The translations under genes were made by a program, and so were the position numbers. From Tremella fuciformis (lineage: Eukaryota; Basidiomycota; Tremellomycetes; Tremellales; Tremellaceae), in assembly GCA_032768795.1 (NCBI GenBank), contig CP136494.1, positions 2,293,501 through 2,357,500 on the forward strand: a DNA stretch of 64,000 nucleotides, read 5' to 3'. Below, piece by piece: positions 41,543 to 53,084 of the stretch. The notes below the pieces were generated by a model, which saw only the letters and a list, made by a program, of their open reading frames with translations, was not told where the DNA came from and did no database searches. How positions within the stretch are numbered: the stretch's first letter is position 1; the number at the start of each line of letters is the position of its first letter.

Positions 41543-42146
41543 TGTTATGACCTGTCCCTGGCAAAGGGGAAGTCTGATCCAGAGACAGGATAGACGACAG
41601 AGGTTTACAGCAAGCTTGGCCCAAGACTGACAGGGATGGGCCGTAGTGCCGGTCAAAAGGTCGACAAAAGAGTGTATAAGGTCAAGTAAAAGAGTGTGGG
41701 GTAAAGAGTGACTATGAGTAAGTAAGGAGGTGGCGATTTGGCTGGGGCTGGCCAGTATTAGGGATAAGGAGGTGGTAGGGAGGTGGAGTAGGGGTAGGAG
41801 AAGGAATATGAGAAGTACGATAGTTTTGGTTCTTGGGGAAATGGTCCAGAAACCCCCCGCTATATATATCCAAGCGCCTCCCACGTTGTGACTGTTCTAC
41901 ACCGCCACATTGTTGCAAAGTGCTCATCCACAATCCCACATTGAGGTGTTGTTGTAGCACGTCCCTACATTGCGGTTCTGTGCACCCTCAGTTCCTCGTT
42001 GTGGCCGTGTGTTGCCTCAAGAGCACAATGCGGCTTTGTGTATCCTCTAGAGCACATCGAGGCAACGTGAGGCCACACCTTGCGTCACGGATTGTTGTGG
42101 GTCGTTTCTTGTGTGAGGAACTTGCTGAATAGGTCGGGTCATGACA
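41543..42146 (-). repeat. 5' LTR of element C
   Basis: 604 bp. On the minus strand it has a TATATATA (plus-strand 41861-41869) about 30 nt before AAGAACCAAAACTAT, the predicted RNA 5' end. Confidence 0.93.
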
Positions 42147-42151
42147 CCTTC

Positions 42152-44187
42152 ACCGTCCTGTTCATCCTCTCTGCTACTCCGTTGAGCTGAGGCGTGTACG
42201 CCGGCGTGATATGGTGTACCAGACCTTTCTCCTGCGTCCACCTATCCCACCTCTCTCCCGAGTACTCCCCTCCGCCATCAGTCCTGATGACTTTGATTGT
42301 CGTGCTGAGAGCGTTCTCGAGGAGGGCGATGCACTTCTGCAAGTGCCCAAGTACCTCGCTCTTCTTCTCCATTGCTCGGAGCAGAGTGATCTGGGTGAAG
42401 TCGTCTATGATCGTAACATAGTACCGCATGCCGCTTGTGCTTGGCCTCACTGGACCAGCCACGTCGGAGTGAACAATCTCCAATGGTGCTTTGCCTCTGA
42501 TGGACACGTCGTTGAACGTGAGTCGGGTCGCTTTACTGATTTGGCAGCTCTCGCAGTCGCTTGTCTTGAACTCGAGGCCTCCCGTGATGGTGAGTCCAAT
42601 TACTCTCTCATCCCGTGCCAAATCCTTGATGGTGGTCACTCCCAAGTGCCCCAGCGCCTCATGCCACTCCTTCAACGTTCTTCCTCTCGTTGCTGCCATC
42701 ACCAGTCCTCTCGTACTTTCTCCTTGCTGACTCCCTTTAGCTCCCCTGCCCCGCGGTAGCTCTATCGTCCACAAGCCTCCCCTATGGGTGAACTCGACAG
42801 TGACACCATGCTCGATGTGTGTCATCCCGGCTCGACTTGCTTCAATGTTGAACTTCCAGCCCCGCTTAGCCAAAGTTGGCATTGAGAGTAGGTTGAGTCG
42901 TCCATTTGGTAGATAGTACACCTCTTTGAGAGTGAATGGTACCCTTTTGTTGATGGTCGTGACGAAGGAACCTGACTGATCTGCAGTCATCACAGTATCT
43001 TTGTTGGCTGCCCCAAACCGACGTGGGGTTGTGAGGTTGGTCATGTCGGAGAGTAGGCTTTGGTCGTGAGTGAGGTGATGAGTAGCGCCAGAGTCGAGGA
43101 TCCAGAGTGCATGGCCGTTCTCGGTAGCAGCTCCTACAGCGGGTTGCCCCACATGCAGCGCTGGTGCTACTCCAGCCAATCCCTCGTACTCCTTGCTTAC
43201 TCCCACCATCTTCTCCGCGGCATTTGCTTCTCCTTTCTTCTCTCCGTCCTTCTTTGACCAACAGTCCTCAGCCTTGTGCCCTTGCTTCCCGCAAGTGAAG
43301 CACTTTCCAGAGAACTTTCCTTTAGTTCTCTCGCCATCTCCTCTAGAGTTGGGTTGACGTCTGCCGCCACCCTGAGGGCCTCCTTGTTGGCCTCTCCCAA
43401 AGCGTCGACCTCGTTCCCTGCCATTGCCTCTGTAGGGCTGGCCCCCAACAGCCAGTGCCATTGCCTCTGCTGTTGCTGAACGGGTGTCGGATATTGCTTT
43501 TCTCTTTTCTTCGATGAGGTAGATGCGTCGCAGGGATGTAAACCGTTGCTGATTCTCCGGGAGACTGAAAAACTGTGAGCGAATTGGGTGTAGGTGATAG
43601 GGAAGGGTCTCGATGAATGCCGCACACCGGGACTTGTCGTCCTTGAGTTCTGGTATGCCGGCTGCTGCCCCTCGTTCTGCTATCCCTCCGAACTTCTCCA
43701 AATGCTCCTTCATGTCTCCTTCCTCAGTCAGGAAGAGCGTCCCAAGCTCTCTCCTAATCTCCTGCTTGTTTTCTGCCGACTCAAGTGGGTGAATCTCAAT
43801 TAAGAGCTCCCACATCTCGAACGCTGTCGTGCAGTCGAGGAGATCCAGTCGATAAGTCGTACTGACAAACCGTCGGATCTGCCCCATGGCGCGCTGATTC
43901 TTGGATCGCCAATCCAGGAGTTCTCTCCTCTTCTGGTCTGCCCCTATCCCCAAGGCTGGCTTCAATTCTGTGCCGCTCGTAGTCGTAGTCCCCATACTAC
44001 TGACGTCAGGGGTGGGTTCTCGTGCTTCGTCCACTGGCTCTGGCAGGTAGCCCAATGCTACGTCGTAACAACCGACCAAGTTGAACCAGTCGATCATGGC
44101 ATTGCGCCACTCGAAGTAGTTGCCTAATCCCTTCAAGATAGGGATGCTCATGGCAGTGCTGTTAACAGTGGTCTCGGTGGTCGACAT
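42152..44187 (-). CDS. Element B gag-pol, 5' part (gag, protease, integrase core)
   Basis: N-terminal 678 residues of the split copia polyprotein, starting at the ATG at 44185-44187. Gag has a zinc knuckle CFTCGKQGHKAEDC. Protease LDSGATHHLT follows. The integrase has HEALGHLGVTTI...CESCQISKA and VHSDVAGPV, RTDGGGEYSGE, and ends at NGVAERMNRTVK where element C entered. Read into element C the frame gains only two residues before a stop. Confidence 0.92.
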
Positions 44188-44241
44188 GATGGTGGTTGTT
44201 GTGCTCAGAGTTGCCTCTTTAGATAGATCTGATTCCAAATC

Positions 44242-44367
44242 TGTTGAATCGCGGACGAGCTGGGAAGAGAGAATTCAATCGTGCTATCTCTATGAGTGGT
44301 GGCTATATGTAGTTTCGTCCTTCTACGGTAATTCCTATAACCCCGCAGTGGCGGCTAACCTTCAACA
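44242..44367 (-). repeat. 5' LTR of element B
   Basis: 126 bp; immediately followed by target duplication ATGGC and the regulator gene. Confidence 0.92.
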
Positions 44368-44424
44368 ATGGCTAGGTCAATTCAAGCTGTTCGGACCGAC
44401 CACTAGTCGTACTCATTCAGCACC

Positions 44425-46834
44425 ATGTCGACATTCTCGCAGTCAGGACCAGAGAGACGATCAGCAGGCGACCAGACGGCTCCCATCCCCGCACGTCAGT
44501 ACCTCGAAAATACGGTGTCTGAAGGCTGATTCCCTGGAAGCGTCAGCCCGCAGACGCAGAGTGCCCGAAGCATTGCGACAGCGTGTAGAGATCAGCTGCG
44601 ACAGGTGCAAGAAGCGGAAGCGAAGGTGCATCCGACCCATATTGACCGACCCATGCAATGCCTGCAAAGACGCCGACCAACCCTGTACCTCTTCACTTCC
44701 GCGGCGGCCACGTACCGGTCCCTACCGATCAACTTCCGTCCTCGCGAGACATGAACTCCTTGGCGCCATTGTGAAACGACTGTATCCGGAAGAGGAGGTC
44801 AACGACATGGAGTGTTTGAAGAGACTGGCAGCGGTCCTCGGCGTAGACACGAGCAGATGGAACGACGTCACCGACGTGGAAGACAGCAAGGACCCGAAAG
44901 ACTCTCCGGACACAGTCTCGCCAGACTCTCGAACAACGATGGTACGGACTCTGGACATGCCAGAGGGATGGCTGGTGACAGCTCCGAGAGGTGGTCATCA
45001 TTACGTCGGACCTGCCTCCCTCATCTATTTTGCACGATGTACCCGAGAGCTCGTCGGAGTCTCCAAAACGATCCGGCAGCCGACATTTGACGAGGCAGGT
45101 TTGCGTCGATACCTTCAGGCAGCCGAGTTTACCGCGTACAAGACGTCTCACGCCATCGAGGCGGGCTTGCCTGATCATCCGGCCACATTTGCGGCTGGAA
45201 CCACCCAATCACCCTCGTCCGTGCAGGCTCGGTCGCCCTCTTTGCTGTCTGGGAATGGACGGGAACGGCTCAATACCAGCACACATCGAGGCTTGGCAGA
45301 TGACCTAATCGAAGCCTACTTTGACCGTGTACACCCAAATTTGCCCATTCTTCATCGCGGGACCGTGCAATTGCTCTACGAAAATTCGCTGAATGTGGCC
45401 CTTGAGCCAGCCACTGAGCCCGGGAAGGTGTGTACGCTCTACATGGTATATACGATGGGCGCACAGGCGCTTGAGCCACGACTCGAGACTGCACGCGCCA
45501 TACAACAACAGTATCTCTCTGTTGTCATCCGCGAGGGATTGGGTCGACTCGTCCTCACCTCGGCATTGATCAATGTGCAAGCGCTTTTACTGCTCGCACT
45601 GTATCAGCATAATGCAGGCGAAAGGAACACGGCGTACCTCCTTGTCGGGCAGGCTATCCGTTCCGCAGTTGCATGTGGCCTGCACAAGGACGGGGAGAAT
45701 GGAGATGACAAGAACAGTCCGTTCGATCCGTTCGAGCGGAACCTTCGGCGGACAGTATGGTGGTGGTTGCACATTCTAGAGCAAACGGTATCCCTTGCTC
45801 TTGGCCGACCCTCATTTACCGATGTGATCCACGTGTACACGAGCTTACCAGATGAGACTTTCGACATTGGCATGGGACTACCTGCTCGATACTTGGGAAG
45901 CTACGTTGCTCTTTCCGACTTCATGGTAAAGATCAAGCAAGCGGTCGGGACAGTCTCGGTTCATTACCAGGACGCGAATCGCCTGGTCGAGGGCCTGGCG
46001 ACAGTGACCGGGATCCATTCGGACCTCATTGCGTGGAAGAAGAGTATCCCGCCTACTCTGTCCCCCGGTCAGACTTTCACCTCACCCGCTTATAGGCGTT
46101 CGATTCTCCTCCTTCACATCTGGGCAGACTATCTCGAGAGTGTCCTTTGTCGCCCGTACCTGCTCGGGCGAGTGTATCGTGATCTCGAACAGCTCGACAT
46201 TCCCAGCGAGATCGAGGAGATTGCGGACTTGTCTGTCGCAGCCGCCCATGCCAGTGTAACCAAACTGCTCATCTTGGCCAATCATGATCTGCTCGAGCCG
46301 ACCGTATGGCTTGACTACTACACGGCCCAACACGCCATCATGATCGTCTCACTCCACTTTTTGGGCCGACCAGCAGGAGGCGATGGGAACGGTCAATGGA
46401 CTGCCGCCAAAGACTCAATTGCCGATCTCATCCGTGTAGCGCAAGCCATGTTGCCCCTACTGGCCCCGACGTTCCGGATCACCATGAATGTCGCATTTCA
46501 GCTGAGTTGGGTAGCGGGCGTTCACATCGATGTCCCGCCACTTCCACCCCTGTCCGCATCACCCAATCAGGCGGTGTCTCATACGCCTTTTGACCTCGGT
46601 GCGGAGTATACTTTTGGCATGTCGGATCCTCTACCAGCACCTGGTCAGACGACACTTGCACAGCCGATGATGTACAGTGATCTCTATAATCTAGGCTTTG
46701 ACGCGTCTTCAGGCAATCTGTTCGATTTCTTCGATATAGGCAACATTGCTTCCGACTATGCCATTTACAATGATCCGGTGCCGAGCGGCGAAGGGAATGC
46801 TTCAGGGGGTCATACGGACGGCGCAAAGTCATGA
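44425..46834 (+). CDS. Zn2Cys6 transcription factor (regulator 3)
   Basis: Predicted 787 residues with one intron (44495-44540) between IPAP and SARRRRVP. Zinc cluster CDRCKKRKRRC...CNACKDADQPC begins at residue 43. The fungal-specific domain spans about 270-560 (LADDLIEAYFDRVHPNLPILHRGT, RRTVWWWLHILEQTVSLALGRP). A longer open frame reaching back through the LTR of element B is rejected because it would code LTR sequence. The promoter is now separated from upstream DNA by elements B, C, D and A, with the B LTR 57 bp away. It faces the epimerase gene in the same direction and may control the epimerase/DapA/permease group. Confidence 0.88.
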
Positions 46835-47052
46835 TATGGTAGTATCATAAATGTCACTTGTTACGCGTGATCCCATCCAAGAAGCGGGCCGACAAAGAGG
46901 CGGATGCTGTCAGCCGCCGGAAACACCGCGTATAGCCGTTAGATTTACATCTCATGCTTGCCCAAAGCGCTGAGTATTTGTTCGGTCAGCTAGTTCCTCT
47001 TGATGAGCTTCTACATCGCAGCGACTTCGAGTGCAAGCGCCCCACTGTCGTC

Positions 47053-47987
47053 ATGCACGTCCTCGTGACGGGCGCGGCTGGTCTGATTGGCTCACATGTC
47101 ATGATCGCCTTGCTCAAACAGGGCCATACGGTGCTAGCGACCGACATCAATCCGCTGCCGATTGCTGTATTGGAGCAGATCGAAGTCTACATGGATGGTG
47201 TGCAGCAACTCACGGGAGATCTTACCAAGATCGACTTTGTCAACGCATTATTCGATTCAGCTTCGCCACCTATTGAAGGTGTTATGCATATTGGCGGAAT
47301 TCGGAGTCCAATTGGGCTCGATCCGAGGCTGGTTTTCGCCATCAACGTCACGTCGACCTACAACATCTTGCAGACAGCAGGCTCGAAGCATGTCAAGCGA
47401 ATAGTTCAGGCGAGCTCCTGCAATGCCCTTGGGCTGAGCTGGACATCGCCGGAACACTGGGGTGTGGATAGTGTGCCAATCAACGAGACGCATCAATGCC
47501 GTCCAGTACGTTTTTCGCATCTGGCTCCCGATCAGCTGGCGCTGACGGGCAGGAAGACCCTTACAGCTTGTCAAAGCTCGCGAGCGAGGAGGCTGCGGCG
47601 GCGATTTGCAGATACTATCCCGCGACGCGAATCGCATCCATACGGATGCACTTCACCCGGTCCTCCATCAACGAAAGTACAGCGAATGTCAAGCACACCG
47701 GCCTGTGGTCATGGTCGTCCGTCGACGCTGTCGTTCGTGCGTGCACATTGGCCATGACCTCTGAAGGTTGGCATGGCGCCGAGGCGTTTCATATCGCGTC
47801 GAGCGAGATCTTTTACCCGGCCGGCCTTTCGGACGGCATCTCGCTCCCGGCTCTTGAGTTGCTGGAGAGACATTGGTCTGGAAGGGTCAAGCGGATAGAC
47901 CGAGACTGGTGGAAGGATAATCCAAGAAGATCATTCTTCGACACCAGTAAAGCCGAAAGGATGCTCGGCTGGAAGCACGATCCATAG
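47053..47987 (+). CDS. NAD-dependent epimerase/dehydratase (extended SDR)
   Basis: Predicted 295 residues with intron 47506-47552 (CRP/EDPYSLSK). Rossmann motif VTGAAGLIGSH at residues 5-15, GDLTKIDF, the serine in QASSCNALG, and the catalytic YSLSK (YxxxK). The ATG at 47053 is chosen because the nucleotide loop then starts at residue 5; an in-frame ATG 99 bp upstream would add an unrelated leader. Overall form is close to uronate dehydrogenases and sugar epimerases (HIGGI, N-terminal short loops), so a role in sugar-acid or nucleotide-sugar metabolism is likely. Specificity cannot be assigned. Confidence 0.8.
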
Positions 47988-48236
47988 CTTCAGTGCCTAT
48001 GAATCGTCTTATGTGCCACGCTGGCTTGCCGTCCAAAGCGCTAATGAGGCCTTGCATTGCGAAGGCCGATCGAGATAAGACGAAGCGATTTCTCCCTCGA
48101 GCATGCTTCTCGCAAGCAGACTGATTGTCATGTCAAGATACAAAGGTCAGGAATGCGCGTGTGGGAAGCCCGGGGGGCATCTGCATCGAGGTACCGTCTA
48201 TAAGCAATACAAAGGACATCATGTCCCTACAATCTC

Positions 48237-49205
48237 TCATGCAGCACCAGCGAGGCGCATTGCCGCGTCGATCTCGTCGTGTGCATTCGACGGCAGCGGC
48301 AGGAGAGTACCCCGTACATTGGCGTTGGTGAGCACGCCTCGACTAATGAGACCATGCTTGAGGGCGATAGTACCCTCCATATGGGATGGTCGGTGATAGA
48401 CGACTTTGGTCAGCGGCATGAGTCGTTCGTGTACGGCGTAGGCGGAGTCGACGTCCTTGGCTCGGCAGGCCTCCATGAGCTCCTCCATTGCCTCGGGCAC
48501 GATCTGGCCGTATCCAACGAGGAATCCATCACAGTTCCACGAGGTGTGAATGAGGTATTCGTCGTGGCAAGTGAGAATGGGCTTGCCCGGGTTCCGTTTT
48601 CGGATGATTGGCACTTCGACGTCCCACCGTGCCATGTCACGCACGCCGTTCTTTAACGCAAAGACGAAAGGCATAGCCAAGATGTCGAGTTGAGTTTGCA
48701 GATCGAGGGTTGCTTTAGTAGCCTGGGGATATTGGAAGCAAATGAGGGGAAGACTACTGGCGTCCCAGATATCCTGATAGCGCCGCTGAGGAGCTCCTTT
48801 CTGGTAGCCAAAGCGAAGCCATCCGTGTGATGGGTAGACGAGGCCGGCAGAAGCCCCTGCGGCTTTGGCGGCTTTGGCTTCGAGACCGGCGACGTAGTTG
48901 CCCTCGGACGTGATACCGGCGATGATCGGAATTTTGCCTTTGGTCGCCTTGACGTATGCCGAGATCAAGGCCGTCTTCTCTTCTGGCAGGAGGAATGTGC
49001 CTTCACCCGCATGTCCCAGAACAAGAATCGACTTGATATTAGGAAATCGAAGAAAGAACTCGCCAATGCGCTCGATCGCATCGAAATCTACGGAGCCATC
49101 GTCGGTGAAAGGTGTAACAGCGGCTGGCGAGAAGCCTGCGATGTCAAATCCGGTAGGGCCGCTCGCACTCGCAAGATTCGTAGTACCTGTGGCGATTGGG
49201 GCCAT
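48237..49205 (-). CDS. DapA-family lyase/aldolase
   Basis: Intronless, 322 residues, (beta/alpha)8 class I lyase of the dihydrodipicolinate synthase/N-acetylneuraminate lyase superfamily. GFSPAAVTPFTDDGSVDF opens the barrel, LGHAGEGTFL replaces the GTTGE motif, CFQYP carries the catalytic Tyr region, and FALKNGV the Schiff-base Lys. The true dihydrodipicolinate synthase is not expected in most fungi; relatives act on 2-keto-3-deoxy sugar acids, hydroxyproline products or sialic acid. The ATG at 49203-49205 gives a short Ala/Thr/Ser leader. It is divergent from the permease that follows, suggesting joint control. Confidence 0.85.
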   Translation of the reverse strand: MAPIATGTTNLASASGPTGFDIAGFSPAAVTPFTDDGSVDFDAIERIGEFFLRFPNIKSILVLGHAGEGTFLLPEEKTALISAYVKATKGKIPIIAGITSEGNYVAGLEAKAAKAAGASAGLVYPSHGWLRFGYQKGAPQRRYQDIWDASSLPLICFQYPQATKATLDLQTQLDILAMPFVFALKNGVRDMARWDVEVPIIRKRNPGKPILTCHDEYLIHTSWNCDGFLVGYGQIVPEAMEELMEACRAKDVDSAYAVHERLMPLTKVVYHRPSHMEGTIALKHGLISRGVLTNANVRGTLLPLPSNAHDEIDAAMRLAGAA

Positions 49206-49755
49206 GCTGAGAGAAGCGTGTCGGTTGACTCGCTCAGAATGCGGTGTTGGACGAGCTCTCTGTTCTCTCTTCGGCAATATATGTCCAGTGAGAGTATCGA
49301 CTCACCCACAACAAACATGAGCGGCCTGATGCTCTCGCGCTATTTCCACACACATCGTCGCGAAGGCGACTCAGTATCCGCTGCGCTTGAATTGGCGCGT
49401 AACTGTCATCCGCGTCGCTCCGATGCCGCCGGCGGATGACACACTTCCGTTCCCCCGTGGGCTCCCAAATCGCCTCAGGGTTTCTCCACGCGACAGCTGT
49501 TTGACGCTACTCTTTCCAAAGACTTGACACTTCCATCACTTTAGACCTTACGGAGCTTGAGGTCCGTCGGGAGCGGCAAGGGGTGGTCTGAAAGGCATGG
49601 AGTTACCCCACTTACATTGTCGACATCTCCGGGGCCCGGAAGTCCGGCTTGAAGGTATATGAGGAGCAGCTGCGGTCCCCCAAACTCTCCCATCCCCCCC
49701 TTCATCGGGTCCCAAGTCCCCACTTTCCCATCGACATATCCAAGACATCCCCAGG
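49206..49755. promoter_or_regulatory. Divergent promoter, DapA-family gene / permease
   Basis: A 550-bp control region between two divergent starts with no supported gene. GC-rich with several CGG/CCG pairs around 49425-49435 (CCGCCGGCGG) and pyrimidine-rich stretches near 49680-49700 before the permease start. Confidence 0.4.
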
Positions 49756-51412
49756 ATGAGCGCTGTGATCACCGAAGTGCCGGTCGAAAAGGCCAACGTC
49801 GAGAATGTCGAACAAGTGGGCGATACAAAGCGAACCGAATTTGTTCATCAAGTTGTTGTGACGGCAGAAGATGTGAGTCGGCTTCGCGAAATATGTCATT
49901 GCTGACCTGTGGTAGGACAAGCGACTCCGAAGAAAGACCGACAAATACCTCCTTCCACTCCTGATCTGGGTATACTTCCTGCAGATCTACGACAAGAGTG
50001 TGTTCGGATATGGAAACACCTATGGCCTCTCGAAGAACCTCAAACTAGCCACTACCGACTACTCGCTGGCCTCGTCGATGACATCCATCGCCACCCTTGC
50101 TTGGCAGCCTTTCTCCGCATACCTCGTGGTACGAGTCCCGCCTCGATATCTCATGACTGTGTGTGTGTTCTGCTGGGGAACCGCGGCGGCTTGTATGGCT
50201 GCCTGCACCGGTCGTGGGTCGCTCTGGGCCACACGCTTCCTGTTAGGACTCTTCGAAGCGGCTAACATTCCTCTCTTCTCAATGCTGACTGCTTCTTGGT
50301 ATCGACGAGCAGAGCAGCCGCTTCGAGTGTGTGCCTGGTTCATCACCAACTCGGCCGCCACGATCGTCGCGGCTCTTGTCTCGTACGGGTTCAGCTTTGT
50401 GGTCAGCAGCAAATGGCATCCTTGGCAATCTATCTACCTATCTGCCGGTGTCATCACTGCTTTGACCGCTCCGATAGTCTGGTGGAGACTCGATGCCGAC
50501 ATCTCCACCGCTCGGTTCTGGGCAGACGATTACGAGCGAGACCAAGCCGTTGAACGTCTCCGTGCCAATCAGACCGGTCTCGGCTCTCGAAAGTTCCGAT
50601 GGCCCCAGGTGCTCGAGATGTTCATGGACCCCAAATCGTGGCTTTTCGGGGCCCTCATCTGCATTCCCAACATTGCAGCCAACATCGCCAACACCTTTGG
50701 TCCAACCCTGATCAAGGGGTTCGGTTTCTCCACTCGGGCCTCTTCCTTGCTCAATATTCCATTCGGCGCCGTCCAAGCAGTTGGCATCGCCGCAGGCTCT
50801 TACGCAGCCTATCGTTTCAAAATCAAGTCGGTAATGCTCCTCATCTTGTCACTCTTGACCATGCTGGGAGCGATTTTGATGTACGTCGCGGAACAGTGAG
50901 TGATCTCTGGCCCTTTCCGCGTGTGACCAAAGTATTGACGAAGCAGCCGAGTCAACCGAAACAGTACCCTTGCGCTCATAGGCTACTACTTTCTTGGATT
51001 CTCCTTCGGCTCTTCGCCCGTCGTCTATTCCTGGGCAATTGCTAATGTCGCCGGCCAGACCAAAAAGTCGACAATGTTTTCCTTCATGAACTGCTGCACG
51101 GCTACGGGCCAGCTTACCGGACCACTCCTGATGAACGCCATCGACGCTCCCCGTTACCTGCCAGGCATTCGATCTCTTATGATCGCCTCGGGCATCCAGA
51201 TCGTCGTCATCATGGCTCAGGTAGCCAACTTGTACATCTTCAACAAGCGAAAGCGATCGCAGCGAGTGGCTCTGGGACTCGCAGCAGATGTCACCGACGC
51301 GTCCATGCAGAGGACGTTCGTACAGGACAACGTTGTCGAACCCGTCGATGGCGCCGAAGCCGCCAATGACCGGACGGATTGGAAAAACGAGATGTTTGTA
51401 TACGTCTATTAG
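49756..51412 (+). CDS. MFS permease, allantoate/nicotinate (Dal5) type
   Basis: Predicted 520 residues with introns 49873-49915 and 50896-50946. Twelve hydrophobic segments; family signatures LLIWVYFLQIYDKSVFGYGNT in TM1-2, RFLLGLFEAANIPLFS in TM5 and SSPVVYSWAIANVAGQTKK in TM10. The N terminus is a 45-residue charged cytosolic stretch; the C-terminal tail follows IFNKRKR. Probably imports a small organic anion into the cell; the DapA-family lyase and the epimerase nearby suggest a sugar acid, by inference. It is distinct from the permease at the left window edge. Confidence 0.9.
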
Positions 51413-53084
51413 CGCTGTCGGAAACGCAAAAGGGGTGAAGGGGAGCGCCAGGGACTCGCATGTAGCAGCGATTTTCTGAGCGATGTTACGTTATGCGTGA
51501 AGTCCAGCAGTTCGATGCCGCAGAGGTGACCGTGACATAGATAGCGTCTTCAGCGACGAGCAGAACAAGATCGTCTATATCAAGAGGTGTGCGGATGAAG
51601 GCCTCGTCGAGCCGGATAATGGGAAATGCGGCTCTCTGATTCCACTTTGGCGGCCCCCCGGATCAGCAATCTTGTCACATGCATACATACGTTAAGTTGA
51701 TCAATGAGAGGAACCCAGGGCGAGTGGGAGGGAGCGGGGATCGGGTTTGGGGGAAAGGGGCTTCACGATCAGTTTGCAAGAGGATACGAAGTAGAGAGGC
51801 AAGAAGAGGGAAACCATAGCGTTATTGGGACGCGAAGCATGGTGATAGGAGAGCGAACATGAGCACACACACTCGGCAGGCGACAATTGTCAGAACCTAA
51901 AGCAGCATGACCTCACAGCGGTCAGGGAAAAACAAGTGCCCGGGCCGTAGAAAGATCGACGGTGGCTCGACGAATGCTCGGACGCAACGACGACATCATA
52001 CGACCATTGTGAAGAGAGCGGCCCAGTTTCGGGCAGAGCTATTGGCGAGAATCCTGTCTTGCAAATCGCACCACAGCCCACTCAATACCTGGGCTTGGAG
52101 TCTCAGCAGATCACAGGTCAGTTTCACGCCGGCTGCAAAGGTGCTGCCAAAATATGTGCACCGTCCCTCGTTACACCTTGTGCCGACACCAAGTATGTAC
52201 ATATCCACAGCTCTGTGGACCGTTTCGCGGTACCATCTACCGTACATCACCACGATGCTTCCGAGCGGAAGCCTTTTCCTCTTCTTCGGGCGCACGGAGG
52301 TCGATGCCTACCTATGAGCTGCGCGAGTGCAGCTCGACGACCCAAGGTCCCATGGAGCAAGAACACTGCCAGTGTCCGTGGCCACCAACGATCCCACGGC
52401 GTGCAATGACCTACGGATCCACCCCGGCCGATGCCATTCGACTCATTACGAGACTCGGCGACGCTTCCGCGCTTCCGATTCTCGTTTGTAGCGTATCTCT
52501 CAAGATCGAGGGAGATGACTAAAGCGATCTCGAGTCCCGGCAACTGCAAGAATCGAAATTGCCTTTCCGGCGAGTAGCAGAACACATCGAAGATTGTTCA
52601 TCGAGCGCTCGGCCAGATTGGTGGGCAGAAAGGGTAGAGGGGAATGAAGACAGTCGTCGGCGGAGCTGGCAGCGGGGGTCGTCCCCGCCACCGTGGTTCA
52701 TCCCGTATGCGGTTGGACGGAAACTAGCAAGACGCTCAGCCGACGTCCCTGCTCTTGCGCTTGGTGCTCTACACCTACTCTCTCTCCGTCCCGCCAGCGG
52801 CCGCTACGACTGAGCGTCCTTTGGCACTCCTTTGGCACTCCTCTCCTAACCGCGCCTGGTCTTGCGTCGTTGCTGAGCTCGCCAAAGTCAACGAACCTGA
52901 ACGCAGATTCCAAACGGAAAGCCCCATTGAAAGCATTTCGGCACCAACCTGTCTCAAGGCGACTCGCTCACTGGCTGAACCTATCGAGTGTCATCGACTC
53001 TTCTATAGAGGAGATGCATGCATCGCCATCGACATTAACGCTCCATTGTCTCAGCCAAATGTGGCTTACTTTTCTATCAGGAGT
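51413..53084. other. Long gene-poor interval
   Basis: About 1.7 kb with no gene I can support. An open frame at 51907-52317 (MTSQRSGKNKCPGRRKID...) and overlapping frames to 52520 lack recognisable domains, and no splice model makes them convincing. Two short tandem copies of CTCCTTTGG lie near 52820-52840. Could hold a noncoding RNA or a rapidly evolving small gene. Confidence 0.4.

Larger units (their letters stand above)
33846..42146 (-). mobile_element. LTR retrotransposon C: Ty3/gypsy chromovirus with antisense cargo genes
   Basis: 8,301-bp element on the minus strand, nested in element B, with 604-bp LTRs (33846-34449 and 41543-42146; TGTTATGACC...GGTCATGACA) and target duplication CCTTC (33841-33845, 42147-42151). 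Gag and pol are intact; a PPT (ACAGGGGGGGATAC) adjoins the 3' LTR. Between pol and the 3' LTR lies an unusual 2.4-kb extra segment (34450-36836) with two genes on the opposite strand. The primer site is self-complementary to the predicted RNA start. The integrity of both LTRs and all frames suggests a very recent insertion. Confidence 0.94.
30520..44367 (-). mobile_element. LTR retrotransposon B, Ty1/copia, split by elements C and D
   Basis: Minus-strand copia element with 126-bp LTRs (30520-30645 and 44242-44367; TGTTGAA...TTCAACA) and the 5-bp target duplication ATGGC (30515-30519, 44368-44372). A PPT (AAAGGGGAG on the minus strand) lies at the 3' LTR. Element C sits in the integrase region and element D in the 3' untranslated part. 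Removing C with one copy of its target duplication rejoins gag-pol in frame: 4,365 coding bases, 1,454 residues, so B was intact when hit. Its 5' LTR ends 57 bp before the start codon of the regulator at 44425. The 355 bp between D and the pol stop (31162-31516) hold no other gene. Confidence 0.93.

Noticed and set aside
44120..44424. An upstream extension of regulator 3 through the element B LTR
   Set aside because: The frame would code LTR sequence also present at 30520-30645; the ATG at 44425 with the intron 44495-44540 gives the proper zinc cluster.
51907..52520. Hypothetical gene with basic N terminus
   Set aside because: No recognisable domain, and no splice model extends it convincingly; kept only as part of a gene-poor interval.
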